From Crystallibacter permensis (GTDB lineage: Bacteria; Actinomycetota; Actinomycetes; Actinomycetales; Micrococcaceae): a DNA stretch of 64,000 nucleotides. The notes beneath the pieces are model-generated. The model searched no databases, was not told where the DNA came from, and worked only from the letters and a program-made list of their open reading frames with translations. The first letter of the stretch is position 1; each line of letters begins with the position of its first letter. A program made the translations under genes and the position numbers. The stretch lies in the NCBI RefSeq assembly GCF_025960875.1, contig NZ_JAODLR010000003.1:1-64000 (forward strand), given 5' to 3'. This document shows, piece after piece, positions 16,766 through 25,275 of the stretch.

Positions 16766-16999
16766 ATGACGGCGGTTTTGGGTCTGGCGTTTCTGACCGG
16801 GATGCTTGCCACGTGAATCCTCGCGGGTTTTGCGATGCTGCCAACCTATCTGGCGTACTTCATTGGTTCTGACCCCGGCGCCATGTCCCTGGACAGCACC
16901 GTCGTCGTCGCACCTGACGGTGAAGTCCTGCGCCGGGCCGACTCCCGGCCCATGAAGGCCGATGCCCTGGAGGCATTTCTGGACACAGCGCTTTCATAA
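16766..16999 (+). pseudogene. ccdA-like remnant fused to a foreign C-terminus
   Basis: From ATG 16766 the frame reads MTAVLGLAFLTGMLAT then stops. One base later the other frame gives GFAMLPTYLAYFIGSDPG. Together this is the CcdA start, but the VNPCG motif is destroyed by indels. The second frame then runs on into DSTVVVAPDGEVLRRADSR and ends at 16999. That tail looks like the end of a thioredoxin- or TlpA-like protein rather than CcdA. It is a deletion scar left from a cytochrome-biogenesis or thiol-transfer locus that often accompanies mer genes. Confidence 0.55.
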
Positions 17000-17127
17000 C
17001 AGCGGAAAATAGCCAGCTATTCGCCTACGGCTCTTGACCTTCCAGTGCAGGGGAAGGTGCAGACTGGGGCCAGCACGTACCGCATGAACGCCCTTGGGCT
17101 GTTCATCCAAGACTTGATGGAGGATTC

Positions 17128-18570
17128 ATGCCTGAGGCAGCACCGGATTTTGATTTGGCCGTGATCGGTTCCGGCGGCGGTGCCTTCGCCGCCGCCATCC
17201 GGGCCACCAACCTGGGCAAGCGGGTCGTGATGATCGAACGCTCCACGGTGGGCGGGACCTGTGTGAACACCGGCTGCGTTCCCTCCAAGGCCCTGCTGGC
17301 CGCCGCCGAAGCCCGGCACGTCGCGTTGGACGCATCCGGAAGATTCCCCGGGATCAGCACTTCGGCCGCCCCGGTGGACATGGGCGCACTGATCGACGGT
17401 AAACGCTCTTTGGTTGAGGGCATGCGCGCGGGTAAGTACGTGGATCTGGCCGCCGAGTATGGGTGGGACCTGCGTCAGGGTACCGCGGTGTTCGCCGGCA
17501 CCCCGGAGGAACCGGTCCTGGAGATCAACGGACCTGACGGGGCCCGCGATTCCGTGACTGCTGCCCATTATCTGGTCGCGACCGGTTCGGCCCCGTGGGC
17601 GCCCCCGTTGCCGGGACTGGATGAGGTTGACTACCTGACCTCGACCACCGCCATGGAACTGGATGAGGTGCCCGAGTCCCTGATCGTCTTCGGCGGCGGG
17701 TACGTTGCCCTGGAACAGGCCCAGCTTTTTGCCCGCCTCGGATCAAAAGTGACCGTGCTGGTCCGCTCCCGGCTTGCCTCGCGCGAGGAACCGGAAGCAT
17801 CCCGCGCGTTGATGGGTGTCTTCGCCGACGAGGGCATCCGTGTGGTCCGCCGCGCAGCCGTGACATCGGTCCGGACAGATCCCGCCGGGGCAGAAGTGAC
17901 TGTTACCGCCACGGTGGCTGGGGGCCAGGAGGAGTTCCGGGCCGCGAAGCTGATGGTGGCCACCGGGCGCCGCGCCGTCACTGACGGGTTGAATCTGGAC
18001 GCCGTCGGCGTTAAAACCGGCGATACCGGCCAGATCCTGGTCGAGAACACCCTGGCCAGCTCCAATCCCAGGATCTGGGCCGCAGGGGATGTGACCGGGC
18101 ACCGGGAATTCGTTTACGTAGCGTCCGCCCACGGGACCCTGATGGTGGAGAACGCTTTCAACAACGCTGGCCGCCGGGTCGACTACCGGCACCTGCCCCG
18201 GGTGACGTTCACCAGCCCGGCGCTGGCCGCGGTCGGCATGACCGACAAGGAGGCGAATGAAGCGGGCATCCGGTGTGAATGCCGGGTCCTGCCCCTGGAA
18301 TACGTTCCGCGTGCACTGGTGAACCGGGACACCCGCGGTTTCATCAAAATCGTCGCCGAGAACAGCGCCGGCCGCATTGTCGGGATCACCGCAGTCGGCA
18401 AGGAAGCCGGGGATCTGGCAGCTGCCGGGGTGTACATCCTGGAAGCCGGCATGACTGTGGAGCAGGTCGCGAACCTCTGGTCCCCGTACCTGACCATGGC
18501 CGAAGGGATCAAAATCGCCGCGCAATCCTTCACCACCGACGTCTCCAAACTCTCCTGCTGCGCCTCCTGA
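17128..18570 (+). CDS. merA: Mercury(II) reductase
   Basis: 480 residues, the short form without the N-terminal MerP-like domain. The FAD site GSGGGAFAAAI (14-24), the redox pair GGTC45VNTGC50VPSK, a second nucleotide site VFGGGYVALE, the GDVTG FAD motif, and the C-terminal vicinal pair C477-C478 (LSCCAS) are all present. The last pair delivers Hg(II) to the active site, so this is a true MerA rather than a lipoamide dehydrogenase. It reduces Hg(II) to volatile Hg(0) with NADPH in the cytoplasm. GGAGG precedes the ATG. merB follows after 38 bases. Confidence 0.95.
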   Translation: MPEAAPDFDLAVIGSGGGAFAAAIRATNLGKRVVMIERSTVGGTCVNTGCVPSKALLAAAEARHVALDASGRFPGISTSAAPVDMGALIDGKRSLVEGMRAGKYVDLAAEYGWDLRQGTAVFAGTPEEPVLEINGPDGARDSVTAAHYLVATGSAPWAPPLPGLDEVDYLTSTTAMELDEVPESLIVFGGGYVALEQAQLFARLGSKVTVLVRSRLASREEPEASRALMGVFADEGIRVVRRAAVTSVRTDPAGAEVTVTATVAGGQEEFRAAKLMVATGRRAVTDGLNLDAVGVKTGDTGQILVENTLASSNPRIWAAGDVTGHREFVYVASAHGTLMVENAFNNAGRRVDYRHLPRVTFTSPALAAVGMTDKEANEAGIRCECRVLPLEYVPRALVNRDTRGFIKIVAENSAGRIVGITAVGKEAGDLAAAGVYILEAGMTVEQVANLWSPYLTMAEGIKIAAQSFTTDVSKLSCCAS

Positions 18571-18608
18571 CCGCAGAAGGCCCCAATCCCCATCTGAAGG
18601 AAACAACG

Positions 18609-19274
18609 ATGCCGAACAACGTCAGCCAGGTCACCGACCGCCTCGCCTCCGCCGAAACCGGCATGCAGCCCTGGCTGTGGCTGCCGCTGCTGAAACTCGT
18701 CTCACTGGGCGATTCGGTCGATGTGAGTGACCTCACCACTGCCACCGGGCGGCCCGCCGCGGACGTCCGGGCCGCCCTTGCGGCTATGACCGATGCCGAG
18801 TACGACGGATCAGGCCGGATCGTCGGCATGGGATTGACCCAGCGCCCGACCAGGCACCGCTTCGAAGTGGACGGCGAACAGCTCTACACCTGGTGCGCGC
18901 TGGACACCCTGATCTTCCCTACCCTTCTGGGCGCCTCCGCACGGATCGAATCCGCCTATGACTCCGCCAGCACCCCCGTGCGTCTGCATGCCGGCAGCTC
19001 CGGGGTCACCGATGTTGAACCGGCCACCGCAGTCGTGTCCCTGATCAAGCCGAACGACATCAGTTCTGTGCGCACTTCTTTCTGCAACCAGGTCCATTTC
19101 TTCGCCTCACCCTCAGAAGCCGAACCTTGGCTCAGGGCCCATCCCGAGGGCACCGTGATCCCCGTGAAGGACGCGTACCGGCTCGCTTCGGACATGGCCG
19201 GAAAAATGCTCGCCGAAAGCGAAGCGCAAATCACCCGAAAACCAGGGAACCGGGTGCACAACTGCAACTGCTGA
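18609..19274 (+). CDS. merB: Alkylmercury (organomercurial) lyase
   Basis: 221 residues. Catalytic residues fall at the numbers of the classic plasmid enzyme: C96 and D99 in YTWCALD, and C159 in SFCNQVHFF. The N-terminal part (20-75) is the winged-helix-like domain of the family. It splits C-Hg bonds and passes Hg(II) to MerA. AAGGAAAC precedes the ATG, 38 bases after merA. The C-terminus ends in HNCNC, an extra cysteine pair. Organomercury resistance is thus complete except for a transporter, which is not seen here. Confidence 0.95.
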   Translation: MPNNVSQVTDRLASAETGMQPWLWLPLLKLVSLGDSVDVSDLTTATGRPAADVRAALAAMTDAEYDGSGRIVGMGLTQRPTRHRFEVDGEQLYTWCALDTLIFPTLLGASARIESAYDSASTPVRLHAGSSGVTDVEPATAVVSLIKPNDISSVRTSFCNQVHFFASPSEAEPWLRAHPEGTVIPVKDAYRLASDMAGKMLAESEAQITRKPGNRVHNCNC

Positions 19275-19363
19275 CAAGGCGCACCCCGGGCACCACAGTA
19301 TGCGCCGAAAAGACGTTTGACGAGAAGAACCCGAAAGATCAAGCCAATCTGAAGGAGATCACC

Positions 19364-20728
19364 GTGAACGAACATTTCGATGTTGCCGTACTTGGCATGG
19401 GTCCCGGCGGTGAGGTCGCCGCAGACCGCCTGCTGAAGGCAGGAAAGAAAGTCGTCATCTTCGAGCGGGAACTGATCGGCGGGGAGTGCGCATACTGGGC
19501 CTGCATCCCGTCCAAAACGGTCCTGCGGCCGCCGGAGGCACGCGCGGAGGTACAAAAAGCCGCCGGCGTCAGCGGCGCCGAACTGGACTGGGAAGAATCG
19601 GCTAAATACCGGGACCACATGATCCGGAACCTGGACGACAAAGCCCAGGTGGACGGTTATGCGAAGCACGGGGCGGAGGTCGTCAAGGAAGAGGCACGGC
19701 TGACCGGGCCGCGCCGGATCCGCGCCGGAGGCCGGGACATCACCGCCGAGCACATCATCATCGCCACCGGGGCCGACGCGGTGATACCTCCCCTGGAAGG
19801 CATCGAACAGATCACCGCATGGACCAACCGGGAGACCTACACCGCCTCGACCCTGCCCGGGCGGGCGGTGATCATCGGCGGCAGCGCGGTCGGGGTTGAA
19901 ACCGCGACGTTCCTGGCACGCTTCGGCGTCAAAGTCACACTGGTCCACCGCGGACAGCGGCTGATCGACCGGGAAGATCCTCGCGTCGGGGAACTGGCCC
20001 ACACCTACCTTCAGGAAGCCGGCGTCAGCGTCCGCCTCGGCGCAACCGCTGCCCACGCCAGGCACGAGGGCGCAGACAGCATCATCAGACTCAAGAAAGC
20101 GGACGGCGAAGATGGCGGCGAAGTCGCCGCCGACGTCGTGATCTTCGGCACCGGTCGAAAGCCACGCACCGAAGGCCTGGGCTTTGAACATTCCGGAATC
20201 AGTCTGGGGGATCGCGGCGAAGTGCTGGTCGATGAGAACTGCCGCGCCGCGGAGAACATCTGGGCCATCGGGGACGTCACAGGCATCATGCCGTTCACCC
20301 ACGTGGCCAAATACCAGGGAAGAATCGCCGCCGACGCCATTCTCGGCCAGCCCCGTGCCGCCACCTATGACGGCATACCGCGTGTAGTGTTCGCCGACCC
20401 CGAAATCGCTGCCGCCGGGCTGACCGTCCGCCAGGCACAACAACGCGGACACCGGGTTGCCTCGGCCGAGCTGGACCTCGCCAACGCCATCGCCCGGCCC
20501 TGGACCTACGAGAAAGATCCGCGCGGACACTTAGGCCTGCTGGCCGATCCGGACCGGAAAATCCTCATCGGCGCCTGGGCAGTCGGGCCGATGGCCGGCG
20601 AATGGATCCATCAGGCTTCCCTGGCCATCCGGGCCCAGATACCCGTCGACACCCTCCTGGACCAGGTCGCACAATTCCCCACCTACCACGAGGCCTACCA
20701 CGCTGCCCTGGAAAAACTGGACCTCTGA
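19364..20728 (+). CDS. Pyridine nucleotide-disulfide oxidoreductase, MerA-like
   Basis: 454 residues from a GTG that has GAAGGAG 7 bases upstream; a longer reading would overlap merB. The FAD site is GMGPGGEVAA (11-20), the redox motif GGEC42AYWAC47IPSK, the NAD(P) site IIGGSAVGVE and the FAD end GDVTG. The C-terminal interface domain is complete and ends KLDL, without the vicinal cysteines of MerA. It belongs to the MerA/lipoamide-dehydrogenase family, but the EC-AYW-AC active site is unlike both. It is the third gene of the mer cluster. A role in thiol recycling or mercurial reduction is possible; the substrate is unknown. Confidence 0.85.
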   Translation: MNEHFDVAVLGMGPGGEVAADRLLKAGKKVVIFERELIGGECAYWACIPSKTVLRPPEARAEVQKAAGVSGAELDWEESAKYRDHMIRNLDDKAQVDGYAKHGAEVVKEEARLTGPRRIRAGGRDITAEHIIIATGADAVIPPLEGIEQITAWTNRETYTASTLPGRAVIIGGSAVGVETATFLARFGVKVTLVHRGQRLIDREDPRVGELAHTYLQEAGVSVRLGATAAHARHEGADSIIRLKKADGEDGGEVAADVVIFGTGRKPRTEGLGFEHSGISLGDRGEVLVDENCRAAENIWAIGDVTGIMPFTHVAKYQGRIAADAILGQPRAATYDGIPRVVFADPEIAAAGLTVRQAQQRGHRVASAELDLANAIARPWTYEKDPRGHLGLLADPDRKILIGAWAVGPMAGEWIHQASLAIRAQIPVDTLLDQVAQFPTYHEAYHAALEKLDL

Positions 20729-20738
20729 CTTCCCTTCC

Positions 20739-20766
20739 GTACCTGCGGTGTGGCCGCCGCAGGTAC
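20739..20766 (+). terminator. Hairpin ending the mer cluster
   Basis: GTACCTGCGG at 20739-20748 pairs perfectly with CCGCAGGTAC at 20757-20766 (8-base loop), 10 bases past the oxidoreductase stop. No T run follows. Confidence 0.65.
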
Positions 20767-20796
20767 GAGCGGGTACACATCGAGGGGGAAGGGACT

Positions 20797-20916
20797 GGTG
20801 TAGGCAACAGGATCGAAGACGCAGCCGGCAGCCTGCCGGGCAGACACCGGTTCAGGTGCCACAAGTTACGGCACGGCACGGCCACTTGGATCGGAACTCG
20901 TGGGGCCTCAGGATGT
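20797..20916 (+). pseudogene. Possible tyrosine-recombinase scar
   Basis: One frame reads GNRIEDAAGSLPGRHRFR then CHKLRHGTATW. The H-x-L-R-H block (20860-20874) is the usual box II signature of phage-type integrases. The catalytic tyrosine and the rest are missing. It lies just at the seam between the metal island and the conjugation genes, where an integrase relic would be expected. The match is short and could be chance. Confidence 0.25.
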
Positions 20917-20977
20917 GCTTCTTCCTTGCACGGCCTGGTCATCAGGCCCATGCTCGCCGAAAAGCGGGAGGACAGCC

Positions 20978-22399
20978 CTACCCGGTGATGCGCAGCCGCT
21001 CCGGCAGCTTGGCCTTGCCTGCGGCGCCGACCGCTTCGCCCAATGCCCGGCCCTTGGTCTTCTCGGGACGTGCCGGGGACTTGTGCACCAGGCGTGACCC
21101 GGCACGGGAGGACGGGGATCCGATCAGCCGCGTGTGGTCGCCGTTGCGCATCCAATACGGGGTTGCCGCGAGCAACGGGGCGTTCTCGATGACTGCGGTG
21201 GCGTCGAAGGTTTCCCAGGGCGTGAAGGGGTAGTCGCCGAGCAGTTCGCGGGATGCCCACTTGCCTGGGCCTTTGGCGTCGTTGAGGGCGAAGTCGGCGC
21301 GCAGCGTGAAGAAGGCTTCGCTCATCAGGTGCCTGCCGGGAAACCATTCCTCCCAGTTGGCGACGCCGATGCGTGAGGCCGGGGAGTCTTCGCCGGTGCC
21401 GGGGAAGGAGCGCAGTACTTCGGCCAGGGTGCGGTAGATGCCGGCGCGCGGGTCCTTGCCTCCGGCCGTGCGGTCCGGGTGCGGTGCGGCGACGAACAGG
21501 ACGGTCAGGCCGGAGGTTTCCAGCGGCCGTTCGGTCATCAGCTGCGCCCACTTGCGGACCTTGTTCTTGAACGAGTCGCCGGTGGTCGCGGTGAGTTCGA
21601 CCGCGATGCGCAGTCCGTCCGCGCGTACCAGGACGCCGTCCGCGCGGCGCTGATAGGTCTCCGGCAGTTTCTTGCCGAGGCCCGAACCGGCCAGCAGATC
21701 GACGGTCGCGTACTTCTCCCCGAGCACCGCGCCCAAAGGCAGATACTCGGCTGCGCGCAGGCACAGCTCGGTGGCCAGCACGTTGTGCCGGTCGTGCAGT
21801 CCGACGTTCGACCATTCGGTGCCGCCGGTAACGGAGAGTTCCTCGGGCCAGGTCAGCCGGGGGCGGATGAGGTTCTCGAAGGCGTCCGGGTGGGCCGGCC
21901 GGTAAAGTGCGCCGCGCCGGGAGGTCCGGATGGCCAGTGGGTCACGGAAAGTGCCAATGTCCATCAGCCCGAGGGCGAAGGAAGCGGCAACGGTGGAGCC
22001 GTTCTCATCCGCGAGGTAGCTGCGCCCGGTGATGGCTGCCATCTGCTCGGCGGTGACCGTGCGCCAAGAATCAAGCACGGCCCAACAGGCGAGCTTCTCC
22101 TTCCAGTTGTAGCCGTGCATCAGCTTTTCCAAAGCCTCATCCTGGTTCAGCTGCATCTCTTTGCGAAGACCGGCGGTCGCATCACCGGCGCGCTGACGTG
22201 CCATCGCTGCAGTCGTCCAAACCGCTTGCGAGCCGGGAGCCCAGAGGCGGTCCCAGTACGGATCGCGGCGCATGTCGGCAGCCAGCTTGGGATCGGGACA
22301 GGCCGAAGGAATCATCTCCGCGTGCAGTACGCCTTCGGGTTCGCGGCGGAACGGTGCAACGGCGGAAACTTTGCGCCCGTCGAGGGCAGTGGTGGTCAT
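20978..22399 (-). CDS. Replication-relaxation family protein
   Basis: 473 residues from MTTTALDGRK. The middle carries WRTVTAEQMAAITGRS (a winged-helix-like segment near 125-140), and later LRIAVELTATTGDSFKNKVRKW (near 285-306). The latter is the conserved core of the replication-relaxation family found on actinobacterial plasmids and conjugative elements. The start overlaps the stop of the ATPase gene by one base (TGATG arrangement), so the two are co-translated. The family is thought to help process or mobilise plasmid DNA; the biochemical activity is not settled. Third-position G/C is typical for the host group. Confidence 0.75.
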   Translation of the reverse strand: MTTTALDGRKVSAVAPFRREPEGVLHAEMIPSACPDPKLAADMRRDPYWDRLWAPGSQAVWTTAAMARQRAGDATAGLRKEMQLNQDEALEKLMHGYNWKEKLACWAVLDSWRTVTAEQMAAITGRSYLADENGSTVAASFALGLMDIGTFRDPLAIRTSRRGALYRPAHPDAFENLIRPRLTWPEELSVTGGTEWSNVGLHDRHNVLATELCLRAAEYLPLGAVLGEKYATVDLLAGSGLGKKLPETYQRRADGVLVRADGLRIAVELTATTGDSFKNKVRKWAQLMTERPLETSGLTVLFVAAPHPDRTAGGKDPRAGIYRTLAEVLRSFPGTGEDSPASRIGVANWEEWFPGRHLMSEAFFTLRADFALNDAKGPGKWASRELLGDYPFTPWETFDATAVIENAPLLAATPYWMRNGDHTRLIGSPSSRAGSRLVHKSPARPEKTKGRALGEAVGAAGKAKLPERLRITG

Positions 22400-24873
22400 C
22401 AGGCTGCCGCCTCCGTGTATCCCTGGGCCGCCGGGTAGGAGGCCATGTTCGCTTCGAAGTTGGGCAGCTTCACGATGAATGCTGACTGCCGCTTCTGGTC
22501 GACTTCGGAGCGGATGACGACGTGGAAGGGTTCGAGGAACTGGATGTCTTCCTGCGTCCATTCGCCGTGGCCGCCGAGGTTGGCGGCGATCTCCTGGGCG
22601 GTGCCGACGTCGGTCTGGGAGAACGAGATCAGTGTCGCGTAGGTGAGGAAGTTGGAGCGCAGCTGCGGGCCCAGCTGCTCGGGCCGCTGCGTCGCCAGGA
22701 TGGCGCGGATGCCGTAGGAGCGGCCCTGGTCGCGGATCCATCCGATCACCTCGGGGCTGGAGCCGGAGAGCAGTGAAAGTTCGTCGGCGAAGATGGTCAC
22801 GTACCGCTGCTGTTCGAGCCAGCCGGAGGTCAGGCGCTTGAGTGCGTTCTGCAGCGAGAACATCAGCAGCGACGAGATGGCGTGGTTGACGGAGTCGTCC
22901 AGGACGGCGCCGGTAGCGGACGTGCCGGTGTTGATGATGACCGACTTGTGGCCTTCGATGATCTGGTCCCAGGTGACCTTACGGCGCGAGGGCGACCACC
23001 ACTGTTCGAGGGCGAGCAGGTCCTCGATCTTGGAGAACGGGGCTTCGACCAGGCCGGCACGTTTCGACGGGGTGGTGCCGTCGTATAGGAACGCGATGGC
23101 GGCCCAGCCGGCTTCGATGACCGGGTCGGGGTTGCCGCGTTCGCGCAGCTTCACTGAGCGCGCCTTGATGCCTTCGGCGAGTTCGACGCCGACTTTGTCG
23201 GAGCGGCCGGCGAGCAGCAGGTAGGCGTAGTACATCGGCGACATGCCGGTGCGGATGACTGCCGGGTCGCGGCCTTCGATGGATTCGATGAGTTCGTCGT
23301 TGACGGCCAGCGCCGCGGTGAGCACCGCCTTCAGGGTGGTGGACGAGCGGTAGCCGATGGCGTCTTTGCCGAATGTGTAGGTCATCGCGTTGGTGAAGAA
23401 GAGCGCCTTCTCTTCGTTGCTGCCGGGGACGGCGAACAGGTCGATGCCCGGGGTGTCCGGGTCGGCGACGTCGATGACGAGCGTGCGGTCGCCCATGTTG
23501 TGCGCCCAAGCTTGGTATTTTGCGACGCCGTCGCCTTTTGACTCGAACGCGATGAGCGTGTTGTTGCGCCCGGGGTAGCCGGGCCGGCCGCACGGTGCCA
23601 CGCGCTCCAGGCAGTTCCAGCCGAACAATGTGCGGGTAACCACGCTCTTCCCTGACCCGGGTTTGCCGACGATAGCCGTACCAAATAATTGCGCAGGCGC
23701 GGAGAGATACGCGCTACCGTCCTGGTTGGTGCCGATGAGCGGACCGATGCCCTGCAGCATTGCCGGCGGGGTGGCGCGTTCGCGCGAGACTGTCTCGCCG
23801 GAGATGGCGCCGGCGTGCGGGGAGACCATCCCGACGATGACGGTGGGGCCGACCAGGAACACATCGGGGGCGAACGGGTAGTCGCCGTCGAACGCCTTGA
23901 TGTGTTTCTCGATGGTCTTCTTCTCGCCGCCCTCGTTGATGGTCCGCTTGATCGTCTCTTCCTTGTGCGGCGGCCGCGGTTTCCTCCTGCGGTGCGGCGG
24001 CGGCGGGAACCCGGCGGCCGATAGTTTGGCGCGCAGCTTCACCTCGGGGGAGCGCATCCGGCCGGTGAGCCCGGCGATGCCGGTGATGAGCAGGAGCCCG
24101 GCGACGGCGAACAACGACGGAGCCGTGGAGGCGGGCAGGCCGAGCGGGATCTGCGGCAGGCCGAAGATGGTCGCGGCCGCGAGCAGCAGGCCGGCCGGGA
24201 CGCCGAGCCAGGAGCTGTGCTTCGTCTTTGGGAAGCGCACGTCGGTGTCCAGGTCGAAGCCCGGCATGCCGGAGGTGAACTGGCCCAGCAGCGCGCGGAC
24301 TTCGTCCTGGCTGGCGCCACCGGCGGTCACCGAGATCATGATCGCGCTCGGCGAGTAGGAGTGGTGCTGCGGGTTGGCGTTGCCCAGCCGGTAGTTGTGC
24401 CACTTGGTGTGGTGCTTGCGCTCCTTGCCGGACGGCTTGCGGATGGACGCGGCGACCCAGGAGCCCTCGGGCATCGTGTTGGCCAGCAGCTTCGGGAACT
24501 CGGACGGGTCGATGCCGTTCTGGGTTTCGCGCAGCACCGGCGACGGGCGGAAGGTCAGCGTTCCGATGACCGGGGTGTCGCCCAGATCCTCCGGCAGCTG
24601 CGTCTCCTCGGACTTCGCGCCCACCGTGTGCGCCAGCGCCAGGGCCGCTTTCGACCGGGCGGCTTCGGCCGGCATGATCACGTATCCGTTGAGCCCGGAC
24701 TTCTCCCGCCGGGTCAGCAGCGTCGTCGTGCCGTACTGGGTTGCGGCCGAGGCGAAGGTGTTCGCCCGCTGCATGAAGGTGGTCGGATTGGTGTCGATCC
24801 CGCCGGCGCGGGCCATCCGGAAAATGCGCTGTTCCATACCCTTGAACATGCGTAGACGACGCTCCCGTGGCAC
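22399..24873 (-). CDS. Conjugation ATPase, VirD4/TraC-like
   Basis: 824 residues from a GTG; an in-frame ATG lies 24 bases downstream (24849) and may be the real start. Two membrane spans lie near 222-239 and 252-270. Walker A GKPGSGKS is at 403-410, Walker B YVTIFADE at 691-698 and the ATQRP sensor at 727-731. The order membrane anchor / Walker A / B / QRP is that of coupling or secretion ATPases of Gram-positive conjugative systems. It should bring DNA or substrate to the channel. No other channel genes are here, so the transfer module is incomplete within the window. A complex inverted repeat and a hairpin array lie upstream. Confidence 0.85.
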   Translation of the reverse strand: MPRERRLRMFKGMEQRIFRMARAGGIDTNPTTFMQRANTFASAATQYGTTTLLTRREKSGLNGYVIMPAEAARSKAALALAHTVGAKSEETQLPEDLGDTPVIGTLTFRPSPVLRETQNGIDPSEFPKLLANTMPEGSWVAASIRKPSGKERKHHTKWHNYRLGNANPQHHSYSPSAIMISVTAGGASQDEVRALLGQFTSGMPGFDLDTDVRFPKTKHSSWLGVPAGLLLAAATIFGLPQIPLGLPASTAPSLFAVAGLLLITGIAGLTGRMRSPEVKLRAKLSAAGFPPPPHRRRKPRPPHKEETIKRTINEGGEKKTIEKHIKAFDGDYPFAPDVFLVGPTVIVGMVSPHAGAISGETVSRERATPPAMLQGIGPLIGTNQDGSAYLSAPAQLFGTAIVGKPGSGKSVVTRTLFGWNCLERVAPCGRPGYPGRNNTLIAFESKGDGVAKYQAWAHNMGDRTLVIDVADPDTPGIDLFAVPGSNEEKALFFTNAMTYTFGKDAIGYRSSTTLKAVLTAALAVNDELIESIEGRDPAVIRTGMSPMYYAYLLLAGRSDKVGVELAEGIKARSVKLRERGNPDPVIEAGWAAIAFLYDGTTPSKRAGLVEAPFSKIEDLLALEQWWSPSRRKVTWDQIIEGHKSVIINTGTSATGAVLDDSVNHAISSLLMFSLQNALKRLTSGWLEQQRYVTIFADELSLLSGSSPEVIGWIRDQGRSYGIRAILATQRPEQLGPQLRSNFLTYATLISFSQTDVGTAQEIAANLGGHGEWTQEDIQFLEPFHVVIRSEVDQKRQSAFIVKLPNFEANMASYPAAQGYTEAAA

Positions 24874-24885
24874 TCAGGCCCAGGA

Positions 24886-24945
24886 CCGGTGATTTGCGGC
24901 CTGAAATCCGCTGAGATTTCGGATACGGACCCTGCAAATCCCCGG
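24886..24945. repeat. Nested inverted repeats upstream of the conjugation ATPase
   Basis: CCGGTGATTTGC (24886-24897) is complementary to GCAAATCCCCGG (24934-24945) at 11 of 12 positions. Nested inside is a perfect dyad, GAAATC (24903-24908) with GATTTC (24915-24920). It lies 13 bases from the ATPase start on the upstream side. A nested dyad at the head of a transfer operon could be an autoregulatory operator or a nick region (oriT). Confidence 0.5.
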
Positions 24946-25275
24946 AAGCCGGTTATCGGCGGCTCCCGACCCCTTCAGTAGGCATTTCTCTGTCATCACG
25001 TGCAGCGGCCGCGAGGACCTACTTCACCTTGCCGGGGGCGGTCCCGGCCTGGTCATCTTGGGTATCTGATCTTGTGTGTGCGGCCGGGGCGGCGGGCGGA
25101 GGGGTTGGCGCGGACTTTGTCCGGGATTTTCTCCCAGTTGTACAACCTGTCAATCGTCCAGCCTGCAGCTGGGCACCCTGTAAAGCATGAAGCTTATCTG
25201 TACGGCTACGCCAGGACAATGATGAATCATCGCCTGCCCCTGACCTTTGCTTCGCAGAAGCTCAGGACCGTAAGG

